NCBI RefSeq assembly: GCF_016908975.1
Contig: NZ_JAFBEX010000004.1
Coordinates: forward strand, 248,001 to 312,000
Direction of reading: 5' to 3'
Origin: Neobacillus cucumis
GTDB lineage: Bacteria; Bacillota; Bacilli; Bacillales; Cytobacillaceae
Length of the DNA stretch: 64,000 nt
Positions 48,030-56,208 of this stretch are shown here, piece after piece. Position 1 is the stretch's first letter; each line of letters starts with the position of its first letter. Position numbers and translations under genes: made by a program. The notes below the pieces were generated by a model that made no database searches, had not been told where the DNA came from, and was given only the letters and a program-made list of their open reading frames with translations.

Positions 48030-49162
48030 TAGCCGTTCGCACCGCCTAAATTTGCTTGTAAAAGTTGATCGACGGCAATCGAACATCCCCTTGCCTCTGA
48101 CCCTTTCACCCTTCCAAGCAATACAAATCCATTCTCTGTTTTATACCCTATATCCTCTGTAAGAATGCCAAGGCAAGAGTTCCAATTGGCCAGATCATAG
48201 TGGGCAAGAACCCCGATTTCCCCGTCAGGTAATGGCTCCAATGTTTCGGTGTTAAGCACCCTGGTTTTCACCCACGCTGGTCCAGCCTTATCATGTGTAA
48301 CACTTTTTTTAAAATAGGCACTTCTAATCGTTTGATCATAGATTTGTGAACTTAATTCTGTCATTCCATACATATTAATAATCCCATTTCTGCCAACTTG
48401 GAAAAATTCTTGGAACATATCATATAAACTTTCTTTTTCAATCTCCCTCGCTTGTCCTTTAAAGCCTCCCGTATCAAATAGACGACTACCTTTAGGAAGG
48501 GAAACTTTTAGGCCCTTTTCTTTTAAGTAATCTAGAATATGGACATAAGAAAAAGTCGCCCCCATCAGCATGACCGGTTCCCCATCATCCTCTGATTGTT
48601 TCAGTGCGGAAACAAGTTCATCTAATTTCAAACCCTCCTGACCAAAGAAAAACTGACTCCCTTCCTTACCGAAGAAGGAAACGGCATTGGTTAAATATCT
48701 AGAAAGGGAAGAGTTTTTATTCAAATCCTCTGCAGGAGATAGAACGAAAATTTTAATTCGTTCCCTGTCTGGCAGTACATATTGTTTAAAAGGACCCTTC
48801 ATGGATGAATCCCACACCGAGAACGTCGGATGAAAATTTTTCCCCTTCTCATCAGGGTTGGTGGTTCCACTTGTCATAAACACACGAGCATTTTCAACTG
48901 GCTCACAAGAAAGGGTTAAATATTTATAACCCTGAATAGGCATCGGAGGAATTTGTTCCCATCGCTTGATGGTTAAAGGTGTCTTCCTGCTAGTTTGGCA
49001 GAACTTCTTATAGGGCAGATTATGCTCAAACTGAAATCGAAAAAGCGTTAGAGCAAGATCATTAAAATCGCGCTCATATTCCTTTTCATTAGCCGTTTTC
49101 TCGTTATACGTCTCTATGAACTGTAAAATTTGTGTGGTTAATTTTATTGAATTTTCTCTCAT
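48029..49162 (-). CDS. LuxE-like acyl-protein synthetase (ANL superfamily)
   Basis: 377 residues. ATP-binding loop FMTSGTTN near residue 95, A5-type motif NMYGMTELSS near 263, GRVKGSEARGCS at the end. The Cys of RGCS (about residue 360) is in the place of the acyl-accepting cysteine near the C-terminus of LuxE. It would adenylate a carboxylic acid, hold it as thioester and pass it to LuxC. ATG overlaps the permease stop as ATGA, behind GAGAGGAG. Confidence 0.88.
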   Translation of the reverse strand: MRENSIKLTTQILQFIETYNEKTANEKEYERDFNDLALTLFRFQFEHNLPYKKFCQTSRKTPLTIKRWEQIPPMPIQGYKYLTLSCEPVENARVFMTSGTTNPDEKGKNFHPTFSVWDSSMKGPFKQYVLPDRERIKIFVLSPAEDLNKNSSLSRYLTNAVSFFGKEGSQFFFGQEGLKLDELVSALKQSEDDGEPVMLMGATFSYVHILDYLKEKGLKVSLPKGSRLFDTGGFKGQAREIEKESLYDMFQEFFQVGRNGIINMYGMTELSSQIYDQTIRSAYFKKSVTHDKAGPAWVKTRVLNTETLEPLPDGEIGVLAHYDLANWNSCLGILTEDIGYKTENGFVLLGRVKGSEARGCSIAVDQLLQANLGGANG

Positions 49163-50478
49163 ACAGACTCTCCTCTCTTGATCCAATTAGGAATATTGAC
49201 GAATAGAAGTTGTAGAAGCACCGATAAAAAGGCTCCAATCAATATGCTATTTGATAGGAACGCGCCAAGGGTTCCTTTGGCATTTTCAAAATAAGCTGGT
49301 AATGAGATCGAAAGCAAAATCGATAAACCTATAATCATATAATTTTTCTCCAAGCTTTCAACTTTTTTAAGAATAGAGATCCCGGTATAGATTAAAGTAG
49401 CTGCTGCTGGTAAAAAGATTCCCCCAACTACCGCGTCTGGTGTTAAAGCAAGCAGTGCTCCCGCCTTTGGTACTAAACCTAGTACAACGAAAATAAGCCC
49501 TGCTACCATAACCGGAAATCTAGAGCCGACTCCCGTTAAACGCAGCAGCCCGACATTTTGGGCATAAGCAGTAGTAGGAAATCCTCCGATTAAAGAAGAA
49601 ACAAATGAGCCCGCGGCTTCCCCTGCAAATCCATTTCGGATACGTTTTGAATCTAATTCGGTATGAATCATTGCTGCTGAAGCCTGATATACACCCATTG
49701 CCTCAATGACTGCTACCATATAGGCGATAAAGAATGTCAAGAACGTGCTCCAGTCAAAAGTTAGACCACCATATGGCAATACATCAGGAATGCCGAACCA
49801 AGCTTTATCCGAAAGGATGGAAAAATTGGTTTTTCCTATCGCGAAAGCTGTGATATCTCCAATAATCAAGGCAATTAAAAAGGAAAATGACTTCCACATG
49901 CCTTTACCAAAAAGGGATAACAGCAAAACAATAACAGCTGTTGAGATAGACAAGATCAGCGTATCAGGGCTGGCAAATGTTTTATCCCCTGGTACACCGC
50001 CTAAAAATTCATATAAAGTAAAATGGGATAAAGAAACTCCAACGAGGAATATGACTGTGCCTGATACAACAGGAGTAAAAATGACTTTTAATTTACCAAT
50101 TATACCGGTAATCGACAGTAAAAAAACAATAATAGCACTAATAAAAATACTTCCGCTTGCAGCTGCCAGATTATTTGTCTTACCAGCAGAAATCATTAGT
50201 GCATCGAATGCAGCTGAAGGGCCCTGTATAATCGGCAGCTTAACAAGCTTGGTCGCTTGAATCAAAGTTACAATCCCCGCCGTGATAAATATAGCATTTA
50301 CAATATTTGCCGATTGTGAAAGCGGCAGCCCAATCATTGCCGCTACAAAAATAGGATCGAGCCAAACATTAGAAACAAAAACATGCTGGAGACCATATAA
50401 AAAAGTCCTTAAACCAGGAAGCCTTTCATCGATTCCTATGGTTACTTGATTTTCTTGATAGTTATCTGTCTCTTTCAT
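49159..50478 (-). CDS. NCS2-family nucleobase-type permease under TPP riboswitch
   Basis: 439 residues, about 12-14 membrane segments. NCS2 hallmarks: IQGPSAAFDALM near residue 85, the GGFPTTAYAQNVGLLRLTGV signature near 295, and EAMGVYQASA. NCS2 proteins carry xanthine, uracil, urate and similar heterocycles with protons. First gene after a TPP riboswitch, which suggests a thiamin-related pyrimidine or other heterocycle as substrate rather than xanthine. No xpt gene or purine riboswitch nearby. Confidence 0.92.
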   Translation of the reverse strand: MKETDNYQENQVTIGIDERLPGLRTFLYGLQHVFVSNVWLDPIFVAAMIGLPLSQSANIVNAIFITAGIVTLIQATKLVKLPIIQGPSAAFDALMISAGKTNNLAAASGSIFISAIIVFLLSITGIIGKLKVIFTPVVSGTVIFLVGVSLSHFTLYEFLGGVPGDKTFASPDTLILSISTAVIVLLLSLFGKGMWKSFSFLIALIIGDITAFAIGKTNFSILSDKAWFGIPDVLPYGGLTFDWSTFLTFFIAYMVAVIEAMGVYQASAAMIHTELDSKRIRNGFAGEAAGSFVSSLIGGFPTTAYAQNVGLLRLTGVGSRFPVMVAGLIFVVLGLVPKAGALLALTPDAVVGGIFLPAAATLIYTGISILKKVESLEKNYMIIGLSILLSISLPAYFENAKGTLGAFLSNSILIGAFLSVLLQLLFVNIPNWIKRGESV

Positions 50479-50576
50479 TTCAAAAACCCCTTTTCTATTT
50501 GAAGACTGTAAAGCGGACCATATGTACCTCTTTATTAAGAGAACACAAGGTATACAAATTCATATCTTTACAAAAT

Positions 50577-50612
50577 AAAAAACCCCCCCGTTTTATAGCA
50601 CTGGAGGAGTTG
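50577..50612 (-). terminator. Riboswitch-controlled terminator
   Basis: Minus strand: AACTCCTCC-N13-GGGGGGGTT with TTTTTTATTTT, about 100 bases before the permease start and 45 bases after the aptamer. Its 5' arm and loop (CTCCTCCAGTGCT) can pair with the 5' strand of aptamer helix P1 (AGCACTAGGGGAG) at 12 of 13 positions, forming an antiterminator. Confidence 0.8.
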
Positions 50613-50654
50613 AAAATATCAAAATTACGGTCCAATAAACCATTCCTATGATAT

Positions 50655-50751
50655 AAACACTTCCCTACGCTGGTATTAACCAGATCAGGTAGTAAGGGTT
50701 AAGGCCTTTCGGTCTAATCTCAGCCGGCTTCACCCGGCTCCCCTAGTGCTA
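50655..50751 (-). ncRNA. TPP riboswitch (THI-box) aptamer
   Basis: The minus strand has the THI-box core in order: AGGGGAGCC, GGCTGAGA, AACCCTTACTACCTGATCTGG, TTAATACCAGCGTAGGGAA (written here in pieces). P1 is AGCACT / AGTGTT, the P3 arm is variable (GACCGAAAGGCC). TPP binding to such elements normally turns expression off by allowing a terminator to form. Confidence 0.95.
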
Positions 50752-50778
50752 TTGTTTATACAAACTTGATTAAATATT

Positions 50779-50807
50779 ATATTACTCTTATAAAAATAAT
50801 TAGTAAA
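50779..50807 (-). promoter_or_regulatory. Promoter of the TPP-controlled operon
   Basis: TTTACT (50807-50802) and TAATAT (50784-50779) on the minus strand with 17-base spacing; initiation near 50772, some 20 bases before the aptamer. Confidence 0.6.
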
Positions 50808-50899
50808 GAATATCTACTTTTCTTTAGAACCTGCCCTAGCTTAACTATCGACAGGTTTTTGCCATATTTTTGTTTCTTAATCGTGTTAGATTATGATGT

Positions 50900-51841
50900 T
50901 TAAATCGAATCAACCGGCGCTTGCGAACAATTAAAGGTCCCTTTTTCGATCTGAATCGTGGTATGTTCGATTCCAAATTCATCATGTAATTCCTTATTTA
51001 ATCGTTGTAACAATTGATCATTATCTGCAGTTTCTTTGCGCACTAAATGAACAGTTAGTGCCGGCTCCGTTGTGCTCATTCCCCACACATGCAAATCATG
51101 TACTTCTAAAACGGACGGTTGATTCATCAAATAGGCTTTTAATTTATTGATATCAATCCCATTTGGAACAGCATCCAATGATAAATTGAGAGATTCATTC
51201 AATAATCCCCACGTTCCAATAAAGATAACAACCGCAATGACTAAACTTACAAGGGGATCAATCCATTGCCAGCCGGACCACAGCATAATGAAGCCTGATA
51301 TGACAACCCCTAAAGATACCACTGCGTCGGCAACCATGTGTAAATAGGCTCCGCGGATATTTAAATCACTTTTTCTGCCTGACATAAATAATAAGGCAGT
51401 AACCGAGTTAATGACGATTCCAATAAGAGCTACAATGATAACAGTCTTGCCAGCTACAGGGGCTGGAGAGGAGAACCTTTGAACAGCTTCCCAAGCAATT
51501 GCCCCAATCGCCACGAGTAAAAATACGGCATTAAAAAGGGCAGCAAGAATGGAACTCTTCTTAAAGCCATAGGTCCGTTTGGATGTAGGGGCTTTTTTCC
51601 CTAACCAAACCGCAATCCATGCAATAATTAATCCTAAAACATCACTTAAATTATGTCCTGCGTCGGCTAGTAATGCCAGTGAGTCGCCAAGAAGTCCAAA
51701 TATGACTTCAATAATAATAAAGATAATATTTAAAGTGATTCCAAAACCAAAAGCAAATCCATAATTGGCTGGTGCGTGATGATGATGACCATGATGGTGT
51801 CCATGGCCGTGTGAATGTCCGTGATGGTGATGATGACCCAT
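50900..51841 (-). CDS. czcD: Cation diffusion facilitator (CzcD-like Zn/Co/Cd exporter)
   Basis: About 313 residues. His-rich N-terminus (GHHHHHGHSHGHGHHHGHHHH), six membrane segments with the HNLSD motif (ADAGHNLSDVLG) in TM2 and HMVADAVVSLGVV in TM5, and a C-terminal cytoplasmic domain. Exports Zn(II) and similar ions with proton antiport. ATG at 51841 behind GGGGGG. Inverted repeats upstream suggest metal-dependent repression. Confidence 0.92.
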   Translation of the reverse strand: MGHHHHHGHSHGHGHHHGHHHHAPANYGFAFGFGITLNIIFIIIEVIFGLLGDSLALLADAGHNLSDVLGLIIAWIAVWLGKKAPTSKRTYGFKKSSILAALFNAVFLLVAIGAIAWEAVQRFSSPAPVAGKTVIIVALIGIVINSVTALLFMSGRKSDLNIRGAYLHMVADAVVSLGVVISGFIMLWSGWQWIDPLVSLVIAVVIFIGTWGLLNESLNLSLDAVPNGIDINKLKAYLMNQPSVLEVHDLHVWGMSTTEPALTVHLVRKETADNDQLLQRLNKELHDEFGIEHTTIQIEKGTFNCSQAPVDSI

Positions 51842-51999
51842 GTTTATCCCCCCAGAGCTCTTATAGGTTAAGTGGCTCTTTTCTCTTTCTAAACGGAAAA
51901 TATTCCGATTTAGGCTAGTCTTTCTCATGTTTATTTTTCCATACATGTTTGACAGAGTAACGTTTCGTTTTCACAGATAATATTTATCGTCACTCTCTT

Positions 52000-52054
52000 C
52001 ATTCAAACGATTGTTTGATTATATGATATTTAAATGTGCGTTTGAATGTCAAAC
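52000..52054. promoter_or_regulatory. Cluster of TCAAAC/GTTTGA inverted repeats upstream of the CDF gene
   Basis: TCAAAC-GATT-GTTTGA at 52003-52018 and GTTTGA-ATG-TCAAAC at 52040-52054; also CATTCAAACG (52000-52009) and its exact complement CGTTTGAATG (52039-52048). Four half-sites in 55 bases suggest an operator. The rest of the 315-base gap shows nothing but the terminator at 52117. Confidence 0.55.
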
Positions 52055-52116
52055 ATATTGTGAAAATTTAAATCGTATTTTTATAGGAAATTTCACAGAT
52101 AAGGTCACAATTTTAA

Positions 52117-52152
52117 AAAGACACCTGAAAATGTCCACTTGGTGTCTTTTTA
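52117..52152 (-). terminator. Terminator of the gerBAC operon
   Basis: AAAAAGACACC-N13-GGTGTCTTTTT perfect 11-bp stem, five bases after the gerC stop. Confidence 0.9.
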
Positions 52153-52156
52153 GCTT

Positions 52157-53308
52157 TTATTTAGTTAATCCAATTCTTTTTACAGTAACCTGTGAATGGA
52201 TGGAAACACCTACTTGGGGAAATTCTTGCTCCCAATTATTTTTGTACTGTGTATGCCATTCCTTTGGATATTTTTTATATATCGCTTGTCCAAATCCCAA
52301 AATATCTGACTGATATTGTTTCTGAGCAATATCTACTGCCACCTGAATTCTTTTATTAATCCTTTTTTCAATATCTTTTTGTAATTCTTCGAGTACTTTT
52401 TGCTCAGTTAAATTCAATGTAGAATCATTTTCTATAACATTCATTTCTGAAGTAATTTTAACTCCAAGATTTATTACTCCGTTCCTATGCGTTGGAATGA
52501 TTTTTGCTTTCGTACTAACAATATCAAAACTAACTTTTCCACCGCCATTTTGATTGGGGATCTTAACTGTTATAACGCCTTCCTTTATTTCATTTCGAAG
52601 CCATAAAAGTCCCCGAATTTCACTTTTATCCATCCAGCCCACTAATTTATCCTTTTTAAATACCGCTGCCCCATTAATCGCTTGTGTCTTATTTGATTTA
52701 TTTTTGATATTTACTTCTCTAGATACTAATGTAAATTGTGGCGCAATGGGTTCTAAACCGTCGGTAAGAAGCATGTTTAAAAAATCCATTACGGTAATTT
52801 TTAGACCCACCCCACTCTTTGCAAGCTCTTTTGTTTCTTCTGTCGAGACACTTTCAAAATTTGGTGTACTTTTAATAATTTTGTTTGCTTTTCCCTTTGT
52901 AAACATGATAAAACTGTTAATCCGGGGTTCTTGATACCTTGTATGGAAATCAATTATATGAGAGACACCCTTTTTAGCTAACTCATTTCCGATTAATAAT
53001 ACCCTGCTTTGGGAAAAGAAAATACGCCTTGACAACTTGTATTGTATATTTCGATAGGCTTCAGAAACCGTTGAACCCGTCTCTGAAATGGCAAAGGTCC
53101 CTTTTTCATTGCTGCCTCCACTACTAGCTCCAGTTGGACCTAACTTTGATGGAACCGCTACTTGAAGTGTTAATAAAATCCGGTCTCCTCCCACAAGGTC
53201 TAATCCAATTGCAGTAACAATCGCAACATCATTAATTTCAATACGGTTCCAACAACCTGTAAGCACCATAACGATCATAATTAATAGTATCAGTTGTCTA
53301 ATTGCTTT
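52157..53308 (-). CDS. Germinant receptor lipoprotein subunit (GerC family)
   Basis: About 383 residues. Signal peptide with lipobox LTGC, followed by the family-typical WNRIEINDVAIVTAIGLD. Ger(x)C proteins sit on the outer face of the spore inner membrane with GerA and GerB subunits. ATG at 53308 behind AGGATGGG. Third gene of the operon. Germinant unknown. Confidence 0.93.
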   Translation of the reverse strand, partial: KAIRQLILLIMIVMVLTGCWNRIEINDVAIVTAIGLDLVGGDRILLTLQVAVPSKLGPTGASSGGSNEKGTFAISETGSTVSEAYRNIQYKLSRRIFFSQSRVLLIGNELAKKGVSHIIDFHTRYQEPRINSFIMFTKGKANKIIKSTPNFESVSTEETKELAKSGVGLKITVMDFLNMLLTDGLEPIAPQFTLVSREVNIKNKSNKTQAINGAAVFKKDKLVGWMDKSEIRGLLWLRNEIKEGVITVKIPNQNGGGKVSFDIVSTKAKIIPTHRNGVINLGVKITSEMNVIENDSTLNLTEQKVLEELQKDIEKRINKRIQVAVDIAQKQYQSDILGFGQAIYKKYPKEWHTQYKNNWEQEFPQVGVSIHSQVTVKRIGLTK

Positions 53309-53341
53309 CATTAGTGCCCATCCTGTCATATGATAAACGAG

Positions 53342-54901
53342 TTAATATTTACGATTTCGAGGGCCTAACCTCTTCAGATTTCTTTTGCCAGTTTGTTCTG
53401 GACGTTCATTCATCTTCCACCATGGGGCTCGAATAAGTATATCTTTAAGGTTATTAAAGTTAAATGGAGCTAAAGGTGCCAGATATGGTACACCAAAAGA
53501 ACGAAGTTGAACAAGATGAGCCACAATGAAGAAAACTCCAAGCAAAATGCCATAAAACCCTAGATTTGCGGCTAGAAACATCATGATAAAACGAAGGAGT
53601 CGAATAGCTCCAGTAAAGGCATAATTGGGAAACATAAATGAGGCAATACCAGTTGTTGATACGACAATGACTAATGGAGCCGAAACAATACCAGCCTCCA
53701 CAGCTGCTTGACCAATCACCAACGCTCCAACAATACTTACTGTTGACCCTATTGGCCTTGGCAGCCGCAAACCAGCTTCGCGTAATGCTTCAAAAGTAAT
53801 TTCCATTAACAGAACTTCTATGACCGCGGGAAATGGTACCTTCTCTCTTGACGCCGCAACACTGAATATAAGGTTTGTTGGCATCAATTCATGATGGAAT
53901 GTGGTCACAGCAATATAGATGGCGGGAAATAACAATGCAATCAATAAAAATAAATACCGTATGAATCGAATAAACGATGTCATGATAAACCTGCCATAAT
54001 AATCCTCTGGAGAATTCATCATCTGAAAAAAAGTGACAGGAACTATGAGAGCAAATGGACTATTATCCACGATAATCCCAATTCTGCCTTCCAAAAGATT
54101 TCCTACTACCCGATCCGGTCGTTCAGTCTGCACAACTTGTGGAAACACGGAATAAGGATGGTCCTCAATTAATTCTAGTATGTACCCACTGTCCTCAATC
54201 GCATCGATGTTAATCTGTTTTAACCTGCTTCGTACCTCGTCTACTATTGAAAATTCTGCAATATTATCAAGATAGGTAATTGCCACTTCTGTTTGAGATA
54301 GATTTCCTATCTTCATAAATTCAAATTTCAGTTTTGTTGTTTTTAAGCGTCTTCGAATCAAGCTTACATTGGTTCGAATATTTTCAGTAAAGCCTTCTCT
54401 CGGTCCTAAAACGACTGCTTCCGTTAGAGGTTCTTCAACGGACCGTTGTTCCCATGATTGTTCACTTATAATAAGTGCTTTTGGACAACCATTAATTAAT
54501 ACAACCGTTCCTCCTGACAAAATTTGATCAATGATTTGCTCAAACGTATCTCCTTCCGATATTTGAGCTGAGCTAAGGACTGCTTTTATGTGATTTATTT
54601 CAGCTTTTGATTTCTGCAGGAGTTTTTCAGCTTGTCTTACCAAAGGGTCTATCACATGTAATTCGATTCTTTCGATATCGACCAAACCATCAAGGAACAA
54701 AATGATGGCAAAGCATGTAGAATTTATTTGTAGTTCCCGGTAAGCAAAATCTTCAGCACCTGTAAAAAGCTGCTTAATCTGATTAAAATCTTCATAAAGG
54801 GTTCCAGTTAATACTCCCATCCCCTTTTGGTCGAGACTGTGGTATTTATTCTGTTTTTGATCGGATGACATGATTTTTTTTATCATTCTTAAAAATCTCA
54901 A
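53342..54901 (-). CDS. Germinant receptor subunit (GerA family)
   Basis: About 519 residues: N-terminal soluble domain of 250 residues, then a membrane domain of five or so segments starting near FIRFIRYLFLLIALLFPAIY. ERPDRVVGNLLEGRIGIIVDNSPFALIVP is the family signature. TTG start at 54901 behind AAAGGAGG; the GTG three codons upstream overlaps the site. C-terminal tail is basic (KRNLKRLGPRNRKY). Confidence 0.94.
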   Translation of the reverse strand: MRFLRMIKKIMSSDQKQNKYHSLDQKGMGVLTGTLYEDFNQIKQLFTGAEDFAYRELQINSTCFAIILFLDGLVDIERIELHVIDPLVRQAEKLLQKSKAEINHIKAVLSSAQISEGDTFEQIIDQILSGGTVVLINGCPKALIISEQSWEQRSVEEPLTEAVVLGPREGFTENIRTNVSLIRRRLKTTKLKFEFMKIGNLSQTEVAITYLDNIAEFSIVDEVRSRLKQINIDAIEDSGYILELIEDHPYSVFPQVVQTERPDRVVGNLLEGRIGIIVDNSPFALIVPVTFFQMMNSPEDYYGRFIMTSFIRFIRYLFLLIALLFPAIYIAVTTFHHELMPTNLIFSVAASREKVPFPAVIEVLLMEITFEALREAGLRLPRPIGSTVSIVGALVIGQAAVEAGIVSAPLVIVVSTTGIASFMFPNYAFTGAIRLLRFIMMFLAANLGFYGILLGVFFIVAHLVQLRSFGVPYLAPLAPFNFNNLKDILIRAPWWKMNERPEQTGKRNLKRLGPRNRKY

Positions 54902-54926
54902 GTCTAACACCTCCTTTATGAAGGGA

Positions 54927-56024
54927 CTATTTTTTTACTACTTTTCTTTGGATAAATGCAATGAAAAGTAGTAAAACCGGTAAGATTATTTGCAAACTGG
55001 TATGAATATAAGGAACATAAAACTTGAATCCAAATTCTAAGTGTTCCACATAACTAGATGCACTTATTAGCGATAAGGGGGGAATGATGATACCAAGTAC
55101 AAGCACTACAGAACGAGTCTGCTTTAATTTAAATAATTGAGATATTCCAAGGGCGGCTCCAAGTGTAAACCCACCCATCTTAAAAAAAACGCCTGTGACC
55201 ATCATTAAAATAACTAGAGCATCAAAGCGTTCTAGGAAATCCGCGATCGAAACCATTTGAGTAGCCGCAAGAAGGTTAAAAAGATCCCTACTGTAAATTT
55301 CTGGTCCCAATACAGAGATCATCATAATTGAATTAACTGTTAAGAGGAACCCGCCAACGGTAATGCTAAGCATTCCTATCTTTCTTTGACGTCCATTTTT
55401 ATTTAGAAAAGGAAAAAACATCATGATGACAATGGTTTCTCCAAATGGAAAATTGATGGCTGTTGGGAATGCATTTTTCAATAATGGCATTAGGCCATTC
55501 CCTAATACAGGTGTAAGATTCTTAAGATTAAATTCTGTAATACTGAGTAATAAAATCCAAATCAGGATAAGAGCAAAAATATAAATAGGGAAAACAATTT
55601 CGGCCATTCTGCCAATGGTCTCCATCCCACCGAGTAAACAATAAACCATTAACACCATAAAACTTCCAATTACCACAATCATAGGGGTTTCACTTAATAT
55701 GGTTGTAACGATAAGATCACCTAATTCTCTGCAGGCCCTAGCAGCCGAATAGGTAAAATGGATAATGTAGAGTATGGCAACTGGGTATGCAAGATACTTT
55801 CCTATAATTTTTGGCAGCATCTGAACCAAGGTATCACCAGGATAGTAGGAGGATAATTGACAAAATACAACCATTAAAACTAAACCGCCTACTATACCAA
55901 TAAGTATAAAGAGCCATGCATCTTGTTTGGCTGGTGCACCTAATCCTAAAATAATGGCAGTCCCTAAGACATATCCCGTCATTAAATAAAAAAGTTGGAG
56001 GGAACTTATTTTCTCTTTAGCCAT
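54927..56024 (-). CDS. Germinant receptor permease subunit (GerB family)
   Basis: 365 residues, ten membrane segments, starts MAKEKISSLQLFYLMTGYVLGTA. ATG at 56024 behind GGGAG. First gene of a gerB-gerA-gerC operon (A and B swapped relative to B. subtilis gerA). A forespore promoter is expected upstream, but I could not identify a convincing one. Confidence 0.93.
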   Translation of the reverse strand: MAKEKISSLQLFYLMTGYVLGTAIILGLGAPAKQDAWLFILIGIVGGLVLMVVFCQLSSYYPGDTLVQMLPKIIGKYLAYPVAILYIIHFTYSAARACRELGDLIVTTILSETPMIVVIGSFMVLMVYCLLGGMETIGRMAEIVFPIYIFALILIWILLLSITEFNLKNLTPVLGNGLMPLLKNAFPTAINFPFGETIVIMMFFPFLNKNGRQRKIGMLSITVGGFLLTVNSIMMISVLGPEIYSRDLFNLLAATQMVSIADFLERFDALVILMMVTGVFFKMGGFTLGAALGISQLFKLKQTRSVVLVLGIIIPPLSLISASSYVEHLEFGFKFYVPYIHTSLQIILPVLLLFIAFIQRKVVKK

Positions 56025-56173
56025 ACATTTTCTCCCTACTGCTGATAAAAGTCTTGCGTATGACAAAACTTAACCTACTTCTTATAAAATATTATTTCGA
56101 CTTAATATTTTCCAAGTAAGGATTTATTATACATTCCACAGAAGAGAGCCTAGTCCTATGAAAAAATGGGCAC

Positions 56174-56200
56174 ACAAAAAGGACCCATCATAGGTCCTTC
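56174..56200 (-). terminator. Terminator of the glycosyltransferase gene
   Basis: AAGGACC-N6-GGTCCTT stem with TTTTTG on the minus strand, nine bases after the stop. Confidence 0.85.
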
Positions 56201-56208
56201 GTCATCCT

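Noticed and set aside
45788..49162. Bioluminescence (lux) operon
   Set aside because: Only LuxC- and LuxE-like genes are found; luxA, luxB and luxD are absent and the control element is a TPP riboswitch.
49745..50260. Plus-strand open frame of 171 codons in the NCS2 gene
   Set aside because: Antisense shadow of a membrane protein gene; composition reflects the complement of hydrophobic codons.
49159..50478. Ordinary xanthine permease of a purine regulon
   Set aside because: No purine riboswitch, PurR box or xpt gene is seen; the leader is clearly a TPP aptamer.
56025..56130. SigG promoter of the gerBAC operon
   Set aside because: A CATACG word resembles a -10 box, but no matching -35 box lies at 17-18 bases.
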